A DNA stretch of 64,000 nucleotides, taken from Diorhabda sublineata (taxonomy: Eukaryota > Arthropoda > Insecta > Coleoptera > Chrysomelidae). The DNA is taken from assembly GCF_026230105.1 (NCBI RefSeq), contig NC_079480.1, positions 7,358,488 through 7,422,487 of the forward strand. The letters are read 5' to 3'. This document shows, piece by piece, positions 1 through 11,755 of this stretch. The notes under the pieces were generated by a model. The model was not told the origin of the DNA, searched no databases, and worked only from the letters and a program-made list of their open reading frames with translations. The translations under genes and the position numbers were made by a program. The first letter of the stretch is position 1, and each line of letters opens with the position of its first letter.

Positions 1-420
1 TTGTTCTACGATGTTTACGAGACTAAATTTCAATTTACATTTGAGGCGCTCGCTCGCTTATAAGTGAATAGCGGTTTGTTCCAAAGTTTCGAATTATTAA
101 TTAACGAGACTTTAATTTATTCGAAGTCTTAAATACGAAAAATTTATTTATTGACAAATCAAGAACCTTTTATGAGTGTTGTCTTTTCATGTTTGAGCAG
201 TCGTGATTGCTCAGACATGTTAATTATCTTAATCCACGACTGTTTAATAATGTAACCATTATACGTCCACTTTATCTACTCTAATATTACCCACGGCAAT
301 GATTGATGAATCCATTTATCACTGCTTTCAGATACCAACCTGATTTAGCCATATATATTATATTGTTTTAGTACAAAAAATCGATTTTCATAATTTTATC
401 ATGTGAAACTCAAAGAGTAA
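1..420. other. AT-rich DNA, nothing recognised
   Basis: No open frame of useful length, no repeat unit and no RNA fold was recognised. It may hold the 3' body of the tRNA-derived element that starts at about 495 and reads leftwards, but no SINE tail or terminal simple repeat is evident. Confidence 0.4.
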
Positions 421-424
421 TTTT

Positions 425-495
425 TCTTGAACCAGTTTCGAACCCGGGACCTACAGGTAGGAAAGGCACGGAGCATTAACATTGAACTATCAGAC
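425..495 (-). repeat. tRNA-like SINE head or tRNA pseudogene
   Basis: Read on the minus strand, the stretch has the two internal RNA polymerase III promoter boxes of a tRNA. The A-box-like motif TAGTTCAATGTTAATGC is at 473-490. The B-box GGTTCGAAAC is at 435-444 inside a T-arm-like CCGGGTTCGAAACTGG. The spacing between boxes fits a tRNA. The acceptor stem does not pair convincingly and there is no clear anticodon arm, so this is not an intact tRNA. A tRNA-derived SINE head or an old tRNA pseudogene fits best. Confidence 0.5.
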
Positions 496-500
496 ATTGG

Positions 501-2310
501 ATGTGTTTATGGTATATCTGTTTTTCAATGTACCATAGTTTTTAGAACAATTTCTAAATTGAAGTACTTGCTGAAACAATAAAAAATTGATTTAAACCTA
601 ACATTTTTTTGTGCTCAAATTTCTCAGTGTTTTGATATTTAATGTTAAATTATGTTAAAAACTCAACCAAAAATGGGTACAGAAAAGGAAATTAATTTTT
701 ATTTAACACTACACACTACCAGAAATTATGGTAGTTGCTGAAGTGGCCTCATTACATTAATTGCTGGAAAAGTAAAGTATATGATATGGCATATGAATTT
801 CGAACAGGCAACTAGGATTATTATACCTATGAATGAATACCATCCACTTGTAACAATAAATACCCAATAATTGTTAATTTAGTACATAGATTTTTTTGTT
901 GACTGTTATAGCTATATTATACGATTATTATAATTTTCGATAACTATGTACAATGTTCGAATAAACAATAATATATTGAAGCAAAAATTTTCATAATAAA
1001 ATAAAATAAAAGTACTGCTAATAATGGAACAAAATTTCCTAATAAAAATATTAATAGTCGTGGATATAGTATAGTATTATAGTCGCGTATAATGAGTTAT
1101 TATTTACTCGTAAATAATAAACTATCATACAAGTTTTGAGTTCATTTATGCTTGGTATAGTATCTGCGTTTAAATTTCCTGCAACGTGATTTATCTCGAA
1201 GCTATATTCCTCCAAATCAACCTAATTCTTAAAAGTTTCGAGGTAGGTTTTGTCAATGACAATAAGTAAATTGGAGAGATGTGATCTGTTTTTCCATGTT
1301 AATTGTGAATTACTAATGAATAACTGGAAGTTTTCACAATATTTGATTTGATTTATTTATCGAGCTCATCTTAGGACGGCGTAAATGCAATGGGTAAATC
1401 AGTGCCATCGGGTCTATGTTGATTCAATTATTGCTGTTTTCAGAAGTTTTCATATCCTTTCTAGCAATCAAATTCCACATTATTTCACTTGACAATCTCT
1501 TAAATTGTGAGCATTCGGTGAATTTATGAATACAATAACTCATCAACGTTCTACGGAGCTTGATAGTGTTACAAACCTAGAGGATGGTCATGTCCGATTG
1601 TAGTGGAATTCTAAGATTCGGCGGAAGCGCGGTTCCTTGGATTTATGTTGGAAAGACCCGGAATCCTTTTGATGGTTTTATTATAGCAGGCGGTTTATCA
1701 ACATTGTTTCTTTTGGATAATGTTTAGGAATGTCCATTCATTTATTTGTTTTGTTTCTGTCCTGTCTAGAAGTTTTGAGAATTATTCTGGGATATATGAG
1801 AGGAGCTTGTGTAGCGCAGTTTAGTTAGTTTATAATAAATAGAGAACATAAAAGACAGTGTTTATCAATTCACACCACGGATAGAAATTGAATAGAAAAA
1901 CATTACAAAATAGTTGGATTTCTAAATAACTAGCCAGGTAAAACTTTCTCACTCAATTGACTTGTACGAAGTGGATAAAAGAGGTAATTGGTTTACTGGA
2001 AAATCTAAATACATCTCAGCATTTCAATGTTCTTCAAAAAAATTTGGACCTACCACATATTCATCAACAATCCCTACCTATATATTCAATGACCATCTAG
2101 TTTGACTGTATGTGATATGGATTAGCTCATGAATAATAGTGAGAGTTTTGCCTGTTAACAATTTTTATTAAACAGGGATTAATATTTAAATAGAATATAG
2201 TACAAAAAAACTCTGTTGATCAACTTTTTGAAAAGCCTACCTAGAAAATACTAGTTTTCTTTCAAAATCATAAGTACAGTCTTTGAGAAAATATTTTGTC
2301 AAGTATGTGC
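501..2310. other. intergenic, no gene seen
   Basis: AT-rich and stop-dense in all frames. A short near-perfect hairpin lies at 1096-1120 (arms of about 11 bases around TC). The last few hundred bases may be the decayed catalytic part of the pogo-like gene that becomes readable at 2311, but no motif could be made out. Confidence 0.4.
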
Positions 2311-3115
2311 TAAGACAATGACACCTGGAAATACTATGTCAGGGTTGAAAGCTACGGGAATATACTCTCAAAATCCATTAGTGATTCCAGAATGAGTTTT
2401 TGCACCTTCATGCCTAACCGAGCTTGATAATCCAAATGATGAAAATGAAAAAAACTCAACCATTTCCTCAAATCGGAAGAAAACTACAAAAAGTGAACAA
2501 AGTTCTTCTGTAAAACCGATTACTCAATCTTCAGTTAAAAGGAGGGAAACGTTACCTCCTCAACATTTTACCAAAGACCAAGATGTTAGCTCTAAAAGCG
2601 ATGACTCAATTCATGACATAAGCTTATCAAACGACAAAGGTTTGTAACCATTACCAACTGTCACCTTTTAAAACGCCAAATCTAAGCTAAACACGTCCTC
2701 TACAAAAATGTTGTCCACTCCCAAGATGAAAACAAAAAGGGTTCAAAGAAGCAAATCCATAAATTCACGAGCCCAAAATCTAGTAGTTAACTTGTTTGAC
2801 GCTCCTTCTGATGAAAACAAAGCTGCACCTAAGAAAAGTATTGAAAAGAAAAATGAACAGCCCGAACCCCTCCAAAAGTAAATAAAAACCGAATCTTCAA
2901 GCAGCCAAGCTTTTAATCCATTAATTCCATTTACAAGTAGAGTGATTATCAAGCCATCAACACAAAAATGCGTCTCCCAGAAGGACAGTTGGTACTATTT
3001 CATTTGTGACTAGGACCAGATCAGAGATATGAGGATGTGCTACGCTTGTGGACAGTATGCGTGGTCTAATCAAATCGGACAAAGACGAATTTAATGCCAA
3101 AAATGTACTTTTCAC
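2311..3115 (+). pseudogene. 3' end of a pogo/Tigger-type (DDE_1, Jerky-like) transposase, broken
   Basis: Frame-shifted but readable plus-strand coding remnant. At 2340-2395 the peptide SGLKATGIYSQNP..VIPE matches the segment just after the catalytic core of pogo/Tigger/Jerky-like transposases (family pattern FRATGIYPFNP..IP), followed by FAPS. A Ser/Lys-rich linker follows. At about 2750-2790 comes RSKSINSRAQNLV, a motif I associate with the C-termini of insect members. The frame then ends in a PHD-like zinc finger (DSWYYFIC near 2980, MRMCYACG near 3030, CQKC near 3095). At least four in-frame stops (near 2392, 2645, 2880 and 3011) break it. The HTH and catalytic core are not visible upstream, so this is a 5'-truncated, dead copy. 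Confidence 0.7.
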
Positions 3116-5584
3116 ACAAGATGAAACTTTTACACTTGAATTAATTCAAAGTTTTGAAATGTTTTTCTGTTCACATGATTCAAAATTATATTGCTTAAAT
3201 TTCAGAATACAGGTAAAATAAACTTAGTTACTAACTTTCAGTTAGTTTTATTTCATTTTTCAACCTAAACAAACACCAAACGTGTTTTTTTGTATTGGCC
3301 TAATTTAGAGCCTCTGGCCAATTTGCAAAGAAGTGAAAAATCAATACAATATTTTTTTTGTAAAATTAAGGAGCGTATTGATTGTGAAGGAGTTAACTAT
3401 AATTTTCAGCTAATTTTTTATTTTTTCAATGAAGAATCACCTTTTAAAAAAATCGGCAATTGTTAATGTGGCCTCATATTTCTCACCTACCTTATAAGTA
3501 TTTTGGATCACCTTGTATCAGATTCAATAAATATCAGCGAAACAAATGATTTTCCAGAAGTTTTACTATTATTCGAATGGTTTGGTTTCCATTCTTGAAT
3601 TTCTCTAAAAATTTACAGGGTATTGGGCTTTAACTTGAAACAATTTTCATGGAAACTCAATTATAACTTCTCAAATACCATCATCACAACCCAAAGTGTT
3701 TCAAAAAATTATTTTCAAATATAATTTGAAAAATGTAACTTCCAGCAATCTTATACTAGTAAAATTGTGAATAATGTTAAAATGTGAAGAATAATTAAGG
3801 CTATAATCCCTCGAATTCCAAAGCAACCACCGTGTATAAGTGATTATTTTCTGAGATACCAATGATCACTATATCAACCATGCATAGAAATGCTTTTCAT
3901 GGAGTTGAGTCAAGATATTATGGGACAAAATGTAATTTTTCAAAATAAATATTTCTGAAAAACAAACTAGAAAGAGCCTGTTAGTTATTTTTTTATTGTT
4001 ATTGGACCCCTTTTGGTACCAAACTCACACTATTCCCTTAGCAAAACTGACATATTTTAGGCTTGAAACCGGATAAAGAATTTGAATCTAATTGCTAGTT
4101 ACTTGACTGACATGCGGAGGGTTGAATTTAAACGAAATAACCATTTCTCAAGCTAAAAAGAAAAAGTAGAAAATACATCAACTGCTTCGTTTGAATTCAA
4201 CTATAAAACGGAATAGTTAATTTGAGTATTAAGCAACCCTACAACTGACGCTAGTGGAAAATTTTATAATAATAGCTTACGAATACAATCATTCAAATTT
4301 ACAGTAATTAGTGAGCGTTGTGTGAATTGTATATGAAGCTTTTTTGACACTCGATCGATAGAAAATTATCAGAAACAATATCAACTTCATAACGCGTACA
4401 GAATTTTATAAATAACATAAAATCACAAAATAATTTCCGCAAATTAGAGAGTTGAACGGGATCAATGCTTTGATTATCATAGGAGGGTATAAGTTGTAAA
4501 ATATATTAGCATAGATGTTGAGTGAATCCCACTAAAATTCCAGCTATCTTAGATGTTTGGTTTCTATTTGACAATCGTATGGATAAGTTGCTGGGAAAAG
4601 TTTTCTGAAAATGGAGAAAATTGAGCATATTTGTTTTCGAGAAGAAATACGTCTACACAAATGAAAAAGGAAACACTTTGTACGGAGACACTGCACCATT
4701 ATATACTGTAAAATTTACGTTAGCTGACTTCGAACTTACGATAAGAGATATAGAATGGGCTTATGAAATGTTAGAGCATGAGCTAATCGTATATTCACGC
4801 AGTAAACTGCTGAGCGGAAACAATTACAGCAGAAGTTAAGAAGTTGAAAGCAAAGCTCATTTTCTCTAAAAAAATGATGCATTTATCAAAATAGTGAAGA
4901 CATGCACCTAAAGATCTGAAAAAATATGTTTTATGTTCCATCCTCTGATTGGGTGTAGGGTGAAGGAAGGGTCCAAAGGTGTTTAATAAAACCATTCAGA
5001 AGAAGAATGGGTAGCAGGTCAGAAGACGGGCAGATTAAAGTCGATTCCGCGTGTTAGCAAATCTACTCAAGGGGATAAGCCTCTGCATTTTCATGGACCC
5101 TAACCGACTATATGAAAAATTCTTGAAAAGAAGACATAAAAGAGAAACGAATAAATAAACCGGTTCGATGGAATTCTATGAGAAAATGGAAAATTCACTA
5201 CACAATACGAAGAGAAAAACCACACCAATGAAAAGAATAAAAAAAATCAAATTCATGAATCACATTATATGATTAACCCCCTTACCATAGCTTTAAAAGA
5301 AAGGTGTTGAACAACAATAGCCAATGAACCAAAAGATAAGTCACCGATACCTCATCTAGAATGAAGGAATCCACAAAATCATTTAGGTAAACAAAATAAC
5401 CAATTGTTAAGCTGAGCTCCAGCCTGCATAAACCATCATATCTAGGACTTGAAAACAAACCATATTTAAGAGTTATGTTTTTATTTTGTAATTATGAATA
5501 ATTTTAACTTCATTCTGTTTATTTTGTAATATCACTATTGGTTTGCTATTAACACTCAATAAGTCATGTAACTAACTAAGAACA
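3116..5584. other. intergenic; one dispersed repeat, one anonymous 72-codon frame
   Basis: The first 350 bases are probably the 3' untranslated part of the pogo-like copy. A dispersed repeat sits at 3511-3628. A 72-codon frame at 4621-4839 has mixed hydrophilic content and starts at TTG; I recognise no domain in it and regard it as chance or an old transposon scrap. The remainder shows nothing. Confidence 0.4.
3511..3628 (+). repeat. dispersed repeat, copy 1
   Basis: Begins TTGTATCAGATT and continues through CATTCTTGAATTT to GGGTATTG. The same ordered blocks recur at 11629-11755 in the same orientation with indels. The start resembles the outer end of many mariner elements (GGATCACCTTGTAT just upstream), so a decayed mariner end or MITE is likely. 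Confidence 0.5.
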
Positions 5585-6545
5585 AAACCTTTTTTTGCCA
5601 AAAATCAATTTCATTCATTAATGTAATCTTCTCCAAGAAATTTGACTTTTGCCTCAAAATAGGATCGAGTTACAGCAATTACTTCATTTGAGCTGAATTT
5701 CTTACCGGCGAGCATTTTTTGAAATTAGCAAATAACCAGTACTCACTGAGGGCCAGATTTGGACTATACGATGAATGATGCAATAATGAGTATATGCGTT
5801 GTCTTGGTGAAACGGTGGTTTCATCCTCGACATATGAGGCCATTTTTCCTTGATTTTCGCATTCAAACGATCCAACAAGTCTATGTAGTATTCGTTATTG
5901 ATTGTCTCTAGCTTTTAGAGATAGTTGATGAAAAATATTGCATGCGCATCCCAAAATACTGAAGTCATAACCTTCCCACCTAACTGTTTTGCCTATGGAA
6001 GCTTCGAACGTAGTTCACCAGCTGCAATTCAATCAGATGATGATCGTTTTGATTATCGTTTTGAATCAAGGGTGAAGTGATAGATTCATGTTCCATCCAT
6101 TGTCTCTTATCGACCCTAAAATCTGATTTGTTACGAGTGTAAACATGACCAAACACTCTATGAAACATCTACACGTTGTTGTTTTTGATCGACTGTGAGT
6201 GAACGCGGCACCCACTTTCAAAAAATGATCAAAAATTCATACATAAATGAAAAGGCATACTGCTGTCTGAAATCCTCAAGGCCTTATCTATCCCAAATAA
6301 TTCCAATTTACAATTGGATACATCCAATTTGTGGACTTTTTTGATGTCCTCTGGAGTAACCATCTCAATTGAAAGACCAGAACGTTCACCTTCATCGGAG
6401 TCTCTAAGAGCATGTTTAAATTCAGCAAACCCATAACAAATAGTTTTTTTTTCGATGAAGAGGAATTCGGATAACACTTTTGAAGCCATTGCTGAGCTTG
6501 TTTTGAAAATAACAGAAGTAGCTTCACTTTAATGGTTGTCATTTT
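5585..6545 (-). pseudogene. mariner transposase, decayed, most of its length present
   Basis: The minus strand carries nearly the whole order of mariner motifs across several frames. The N-terminal HTH region reads MVTPEDIKKVHKL and ALRISDSS (6300-6400). The WVPR.LT.DQK linker is near 6180-6220. The first catalytic block reads TMDGT near 6090, where mariners have TMDET: the Asp is kept, the following Glu is lost. KVMTSVFWDAHAI lies near 5940-5980 and TINNEYYIDLLDRL near 5880-5910. The second Asp block is HQDNAYTH near 5790-5810. The third-acid region (SP.LA.SEYWLFAN) near 5700-5750 reads S-E where S-D is expected. LAGKKF-like and EAKVKFLGEDYINE tails follow. Multiple stops and frameshifts make it inactive. 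Terminal repeats were not located. Confidence 0.9.
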
Positions 6546-7138
6546 TCAAAGAAACGTAAATTTATAGGGATATTTGAGAAAAATCAAGAGTTTGTAACAT
6601 GCCATTCGGCTTGTTACGTTTTGTATTTTCCTTTGTTAACGTATTGTGGTACAGTAGCCACTTCTGATTTATTTATACTAACATTTAAGTTTTTGAAGGA
6701 ATTAATTTGTTATCGACCTCCCACACCATTCGACAAATTCAATAAAATATCGGAATGCATTCGGAATCGATTTCTACCTACCTAAACTCCAGTTTAAATT
6801 GAGGTAAATTCTGGAAAATATGTGGTGAAATCATTCTTTATATTCGCTAGTAAACTTCTTCACTGTTTTTTATTATTGTGCTCACAACAATTCCAGTTAT
6901 CTTTATTGATTTCCCTTAGTTTTAACCAAATTATGTATGATAGATTCCGTGTAAATTCGCATTTTCTATTTATTTGGGAAACAGAACGAATATAATGGAA
7001 AATATTACTGTTTTGTCATATTTTTAAAATATATAAATTCTCTTTTTTTCCCGTATTTTAGAGCATAAGCTCATTTTATTCTGTACTTTCTACCCGTTCC
7101 ATATTTAGTATTTTCCATCTGTGTTCACGTTTCCTTCC
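6546..7138. other. intergenic, nothing recognised
   Basis: Stop-dense AT-rich sequence. Part of it may be the left flank or 5' untranslated part of the mariner copy. Confidence 0.4.
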
Positions 7139-7357
7139 TTATTTTATTGTTTTTCTGCAGCTCCACAGCTGCCAGGTTTGAGTTTGAACAATTTTGTGCA
7201 ACATCACAAGCAACATATACAAACATCTGGGAATCCAGTTGAGGGCTGCAACTATTTCGAATTTCCATAGATACATTTCAACCAGGTTCCCGCAGTCAGG
7301 ATTATGAACAAAATAACCAGGTTCACACGTTTTGGCTCCATTTGGAGCCATTATCAA
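7139..7357 (-). other. possible decayed chitin-binding (CBM14-like) exon
   Basis: A 72-codon minus-strand frame opens with GAKTCEPGYFVHNPDC, which resembles the first half of a peritrophin-type chitin-binding domain (C-x-P-G-Y-F...DC). After one frame change the same DNA reads SCSPQLDSQMF..ACDVAQNC, resembling the second half (C-P..L......CD....C). Both halves lie in the right order and distance, but in different frames, and a middle Cys is missing. It may be a broken exon of a CPAP/obstructor-like gene, or chance. A perfect inverted repeat GGCTCC-AAAT-GGAGCC lies at 7336-7351. Confidence 0.25.
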
Positions 7358-7384
7358 CCGAAGGGAGGGAATTGAGTGATTATT

Positions 7385-7700
7385 CGTTCATTGGTAAAAA
7401 GTGGCCAGATTTCGTGGTCCTAATCTGCCTACTACACTCAACGGAATAGAAATAATAAATATGCTTACCATCAAGAACTACACCGCCACTAACATACTGC
7501 TGGTCTTGAGCTAACTGGGGAGCTAGTCGCCTGGACCTTGTAATTATAGGAGACCCATTGGCGGGATTTTGGGTTTTGACACTTTTTATTTGTTGCTGAA
7601 ACTTTGTTTTTTGTTCACAGCAATGAGTATGAATTTCAATAATCGTACCCAGGGATAGTTTTAGTTTGTCTTTTTTTATAAATTTGATTCATAAGGTGTT
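7385..7700 (-). CDS. unrecognised open frame, candidate internal exon
   Basis: A minus-strand frame of about 100 codons without stop, lacking an early Met. It reads DKLKLSLGTIIEIHTHCC, then EQKTKFQQQIKSVKTQ, TRSRRLAPQLAQDQQY and VSGGVVLDG. Immediately after VVLDG comes GTAAGC (about 7480), a consensus-like 5' splice site, so coding may stop there. The peptide is hydrophilic, rich in Gln and Lys, and of normal composition, unlike the AT-driven frames around it. I do not recognise a family. No convincing acceptor is seen at the upstream side, and one upstream frame shift would join further coding-like sequence. It could be a host exon or part of an unlisted transposon. Confidence 0.3.
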
Positions 7701-9484
7701 TCCAGCTTTTCCGTCTTTTTTTATTAGTTTTTAACGTCGCTCGTTAAATAGGTGGTGGCATCCAATTTAATATTAATTGTTCACCCCATCTGATCAGTTA
7801 TTTGTATACTTCCACTAAGGCCGAAGAGTCTTCTACCGGGGAAGTAAGGTCATAAGCTTAATGGAAAATAATTGAAAAAAAAATTTCTCCTAAATCGGGA
7901 TGAACTCGCAGGTGTTTATTGATGAAATGTGAACTATAAACCCTTTGGTTAATTTCTGTGGAGGTAGATTTCTAAGCGATTTTGAAAGTGTGCCGTTATG
8001 AATGTTTCGCATTTTTTCTAATGTTTTCCATTGAAAAAAGAATAAATTCAAGTTCAGATTTGATATCGATCGTTCTAATAAGATATCTTAGCTGGAGGTT
8101 TTTAATTGAAAAAAAAAACTAATGATGGACAGTGATGATAGAAACTAAGAAGAACAGATTAATTAAGGAATAATGGAAATATTCGAAAATTTAGATATTG
8201 GTCCTCTGTCTACAAAATGCATAGGCTCGTCCCATTATTAAATGGTCCAATCATAAAGAACTAACATAATCTAAATATTTTAATGCGTTCGAAAGAGGAA
8301 ATTAACGAATGAAACTATATTTAGAGGAAATACAATAAATTCGCATATACTAATTCACATTGTTTTTGATTCATTGGAGAAATTCTGATATTATAATTCA
8401 TTGAAAAACGTGCGAAAGCCAATAGAATAGACTATTCCATTGTTATCAGATCATGTAGAAACTTATTGATTACATTGAATCTATGCATAGGCTCAGCTCA
8501 ATAACTTCGAACCATGCAACGCAGAAGTATGTACTCAATATTCGGTTTATCTGTTCAATCAGGATATATTACGGTCAAGTATACCCTTTCACTTTGTAAT
8601 TCAACGAGCCAAATTAATATATTTCTCCACATTCTGTAAATAAACCGGCTACCTATCAGATGAGTATATTCAGAATTGTTCTAATGAATAATGTGGAAAA
8701 TGAAACAATAAATTATATTTTCTTAAAATTGAAAGGAAAGAAGCATGGAAAAACAAAACGAAATGTTAATGAAGTTATTCTTATAATTAAAATTACCAAC
8801 CGAGAATCTAGAAGGAATTCAGAAGATGTTTAATTACTGAAAATATATGCTAAATATATGCGATTGAGGTTGTAACGTAGGAAGGAGAACGAGAATATCA
8901 CGACAACGGACTAATGCTATCATTTAAGCGTTTTTGAGAAGAGACGAAAATCCCTCTGTGAATTGTGCGATGGGATAGCTCAACTTAATATTGTTTAGAA
9001 ACTTCGAATGATCCAAATAATAATAGGCTTAAGAGTTTCGCAAATACAATAGTTGGGAAATTTCCACATGGCTCTTCAGGCATTATATCTAATAATAGAT
9101 ACGGAAATAAAAGGCTTATAATTTTTTTCTTACCAGAAAAATACAAAATTAGCGAAGCTAAATAAGTGAGTCAATTCATAGATAAAGAGGTCAACTATAA
9201 CTAGCGCTTTTATTCTCGTTATACAATTATAATAGTAGCTAGGTGGTGTAGGAAGGATTCAGGTAGATATTAGGATCGAGTTATCAGTCATAGGCTTAGA
9301 CCAAGAAACATAATGAGGACATGTCAGGTACCTGGGTTGAACATAAACTGTAGTCGCGGTTTAAATGATTAGAGAAGAAGAAATTTGATCGGAAGAATTC
9401 GAAAACTAACCAAAGTTATCAGTCCTAAAAGTTTCAACTATGCTTATACTAGTTGAGCGGAGTACCATATTACTGAAACTATAT
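7701..9484. other. intergenic, nothing recognised
   Basis: AT-rich, short frames only. I found no terminal repeats, domains or simple-repeat arrays. Confidence 0.4.
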
Positions 9485-9865
9485 TATATTCGCAGGAAAT
9501 TTTGGGCTTGCTGGATTAGGATAGTTGTTCAAAGTTGACACGACATTATTTTAGAGCAATTCTAGATATTTGAGTTACCATCAATGTGAAAGGAACCTCC
9601 GATATGATTACCAACAATTTTTGTCCAAATTTTGAGTTTTTTATAACGTCACGTATATTTTTCTCGTATCTAGTAAGGATTCTCATGAATCTACAGCGGA
9701 ATTTTGACGATTAACATCCCCGTGAAGTGTATATGTGCTCTCATTAGAAAACAAATTATTATTCTACATAGATAAGTGCTCCTTCTAAAACGGTCTTCTT
9801 TGAGCTCCTGAGTTGGTAACATTTTATTGAGATGCACTTTATTTACCTTTCATATTTAAAAAATC
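9485..9865 (-). pseudogene. mariner-like (MLE) transposase fragment
   Basis: Minus-strand remnant of the insect MLE group whose core reads FSDES.T..L.G.VNRQN.RYWS..NP. Visible here: KVHLN and LKEDRFRR near 9790-9845; FSNESTYTLHGDVNRQN at about 9690-9750, which holds the first catalytic acidic block (SNES where SDES is usual, so the Asp is replaced); then WTKIVGNHIGGSFHIDGN near 9580-9630 and NNYPNPASPKFPANI near 9490-9530. The second catalytic Asp block and the C-terminus are absent. Stops and frameshifts occur throughout. Sequence up to 10060 could be its N-terminal domain but is not recognisable. Confidence 0.8.
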
Positions 9866-11628
9866 AATTTCGTTTTTATACTTTTTATGTATCTTACATG
9901 AGCAAGCTAGCGAACAGTTAACGGAAAATCCTACTTTCCAAAGCATACACACTTTCCGTCGATCGTCAGTGTTGTAGGTTTTCTGCCGTTTCTTTGGAAC
10001 CTGTTCCCAAATCTTCGTTTTTACTGCTCCAGAAAAGTTAGCAAACACAACACCTCGCAACTACTACAACCACACTCCATCAGATGAGCAATTTTTATAT
10101 CAGAGCCCACTCCAACAAACTATCCTAACTTTCTATATCCTAGCAAATTCTATCAAAAGAATTTCTTTCAGTTTACGAATTCCTAATGAGAAAGTCCCAA
10201 ACTAATTGAAAGCGATAATAACGTGAAGAATCATAGTTTGTGATAATAGAAACCAGAAGAAGCTGAGAGGATATTTTTGGTAATACTTCCAACGAATATT
10301 TAAGTATTTAGAAGGATTCAAAATAAAATATTTTGTAGCGTCAGCCACACCAAGTAAGTTCCTCTAGAAGATTGTCTCCTTTGTTTGAACTGTTACCAGA
10401 TAATTTGAACTTGAGTCGAATATATTGACGAGTATCTTGAGTTATCTACATATAACCGATTCATATTTTCGTTTTTTTGAATGACTTATTAACTAAATTG
10501 TACAAGTTCATTCCTATTATATTTGAAACATATCCACTAACTTACATTGTGTTATTCTTGTGAGTTGTTCCACAAAAAACTTTAAAAAAAAACTTTTCTT
10601 CTTTGCTTAAGCTTCGAACCGACAAAGTTTATTCACATCCCTGGTCTATGCATTACCTTTGTAGAATAAACTCTCCTTTAGTTTCTTGGTTGATTTAATT
10701 TGATCTCAGAGTTTCGTATTCTTCATCCGAGTTTTATTTTTTCCATCAATTATCCGCTTGATGTATTTCCACGAATAAAATTATTGAAACGAGAAGTAAC
10801 TCAAGATTATTTTCAATATTATATTCAAGTGACTTTCTATGCTATATTAATGGAAATTTCTCTAATCATTTCGTGAATTTTGCAGATTATTATTTAATGA
10901 ATACACTATCTGAAGTTAGTATCGATTTCAATTATAGAATGAAAGCTATGTCGGAAAATTATCTGGCAACTGAGGATTTATGAATTCAGAATAAGAAATA
11001 TTAACAGATATAATCACGTTGACTTATTATAATGAACAGTTAACAAAATTTAGTATTCGAATGATGACTAAAGACACCATTTCTCCTTGAAATTAATTCT
11101 GGGTGAAGTTGTACAATGTTAATTTCAATTGTATTAACGAAAGAGTATCACAGAGACTGATATTTCAGCTCATATCAAGTGAAGCTAATAAAAACAGGTT
11201 TATAAGAAAGTTCATTAAGAAATTGTTAATAATCGCAGGGCAGAGCTAACGATCCATCTGGTAGAGGTTTTGCCGGTGAGTTTATAATATATCAAATTAT
11301 TGTTTCCGTCAAAAAGACATTTATTTGTCGACTCTTGACTCAGTTCCATCAATTTAATAGTAGAATACATTACCATACATAACACTATTCACAAAATTGC
11401 GTCGTGAAAATTTGTATCATGTTTATATGAAAAATAGAACAAATAGAATGGAAAGTATTTCTAATGTTGAATATAATCATTGTTTTGAACTGAAAAATCA
11501 TAATATTTCAAGAATGGGAATGTTGGTTCTATAGAAAGTATGTTAGTAGTACTTTTTGATAATAACAAAAAATACAGGAAGATTCATTTGGAAAAACCGA
11601 GAAAATAATGTATTTGTAATTTGATTCA
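9866..11628. other. intergenic, nothing recognised
   Basis: A 73-codon minus-strand frame at 9839-10060 abuts the MLE remnant and may be its divergent N-terminal region. No motif supports this. The rest is AT-rich without structure. Confidence 0.4.
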
Positions 11629-11755
11629 ACTTGTATCAGATTAAATGAATATTAACAAAATAAACGATTTTTCAGAATTTTATTTACTATTCGATTGTTT
11701 GGTAGTTACAGATTTTCATTCTTGAATTTTTCTCACATTGTAGAGGGTATTGAGT
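11629..11755 (+). repeat. dispersed repeat, copy 2
   Basis: Same block order as 3511-3628: TTGTATCAGATT, ACGATTTTTCAGAA, TTCGATTGTTTGG, CATTCTTGAATTTTTCTC, GAGGGTATTGAG. It differs by substitutions and short insertions. A third short match, CCTTGTATCAGATT, is at 12220-12235. Confidence 0.5.

Noticed and set aside
4621..4839. 72-codon plus-strand frame as a small gene
   Set aside because: Starts at TTG, no domain, no splice or promoter signals; kept only as a note in the gap entry.
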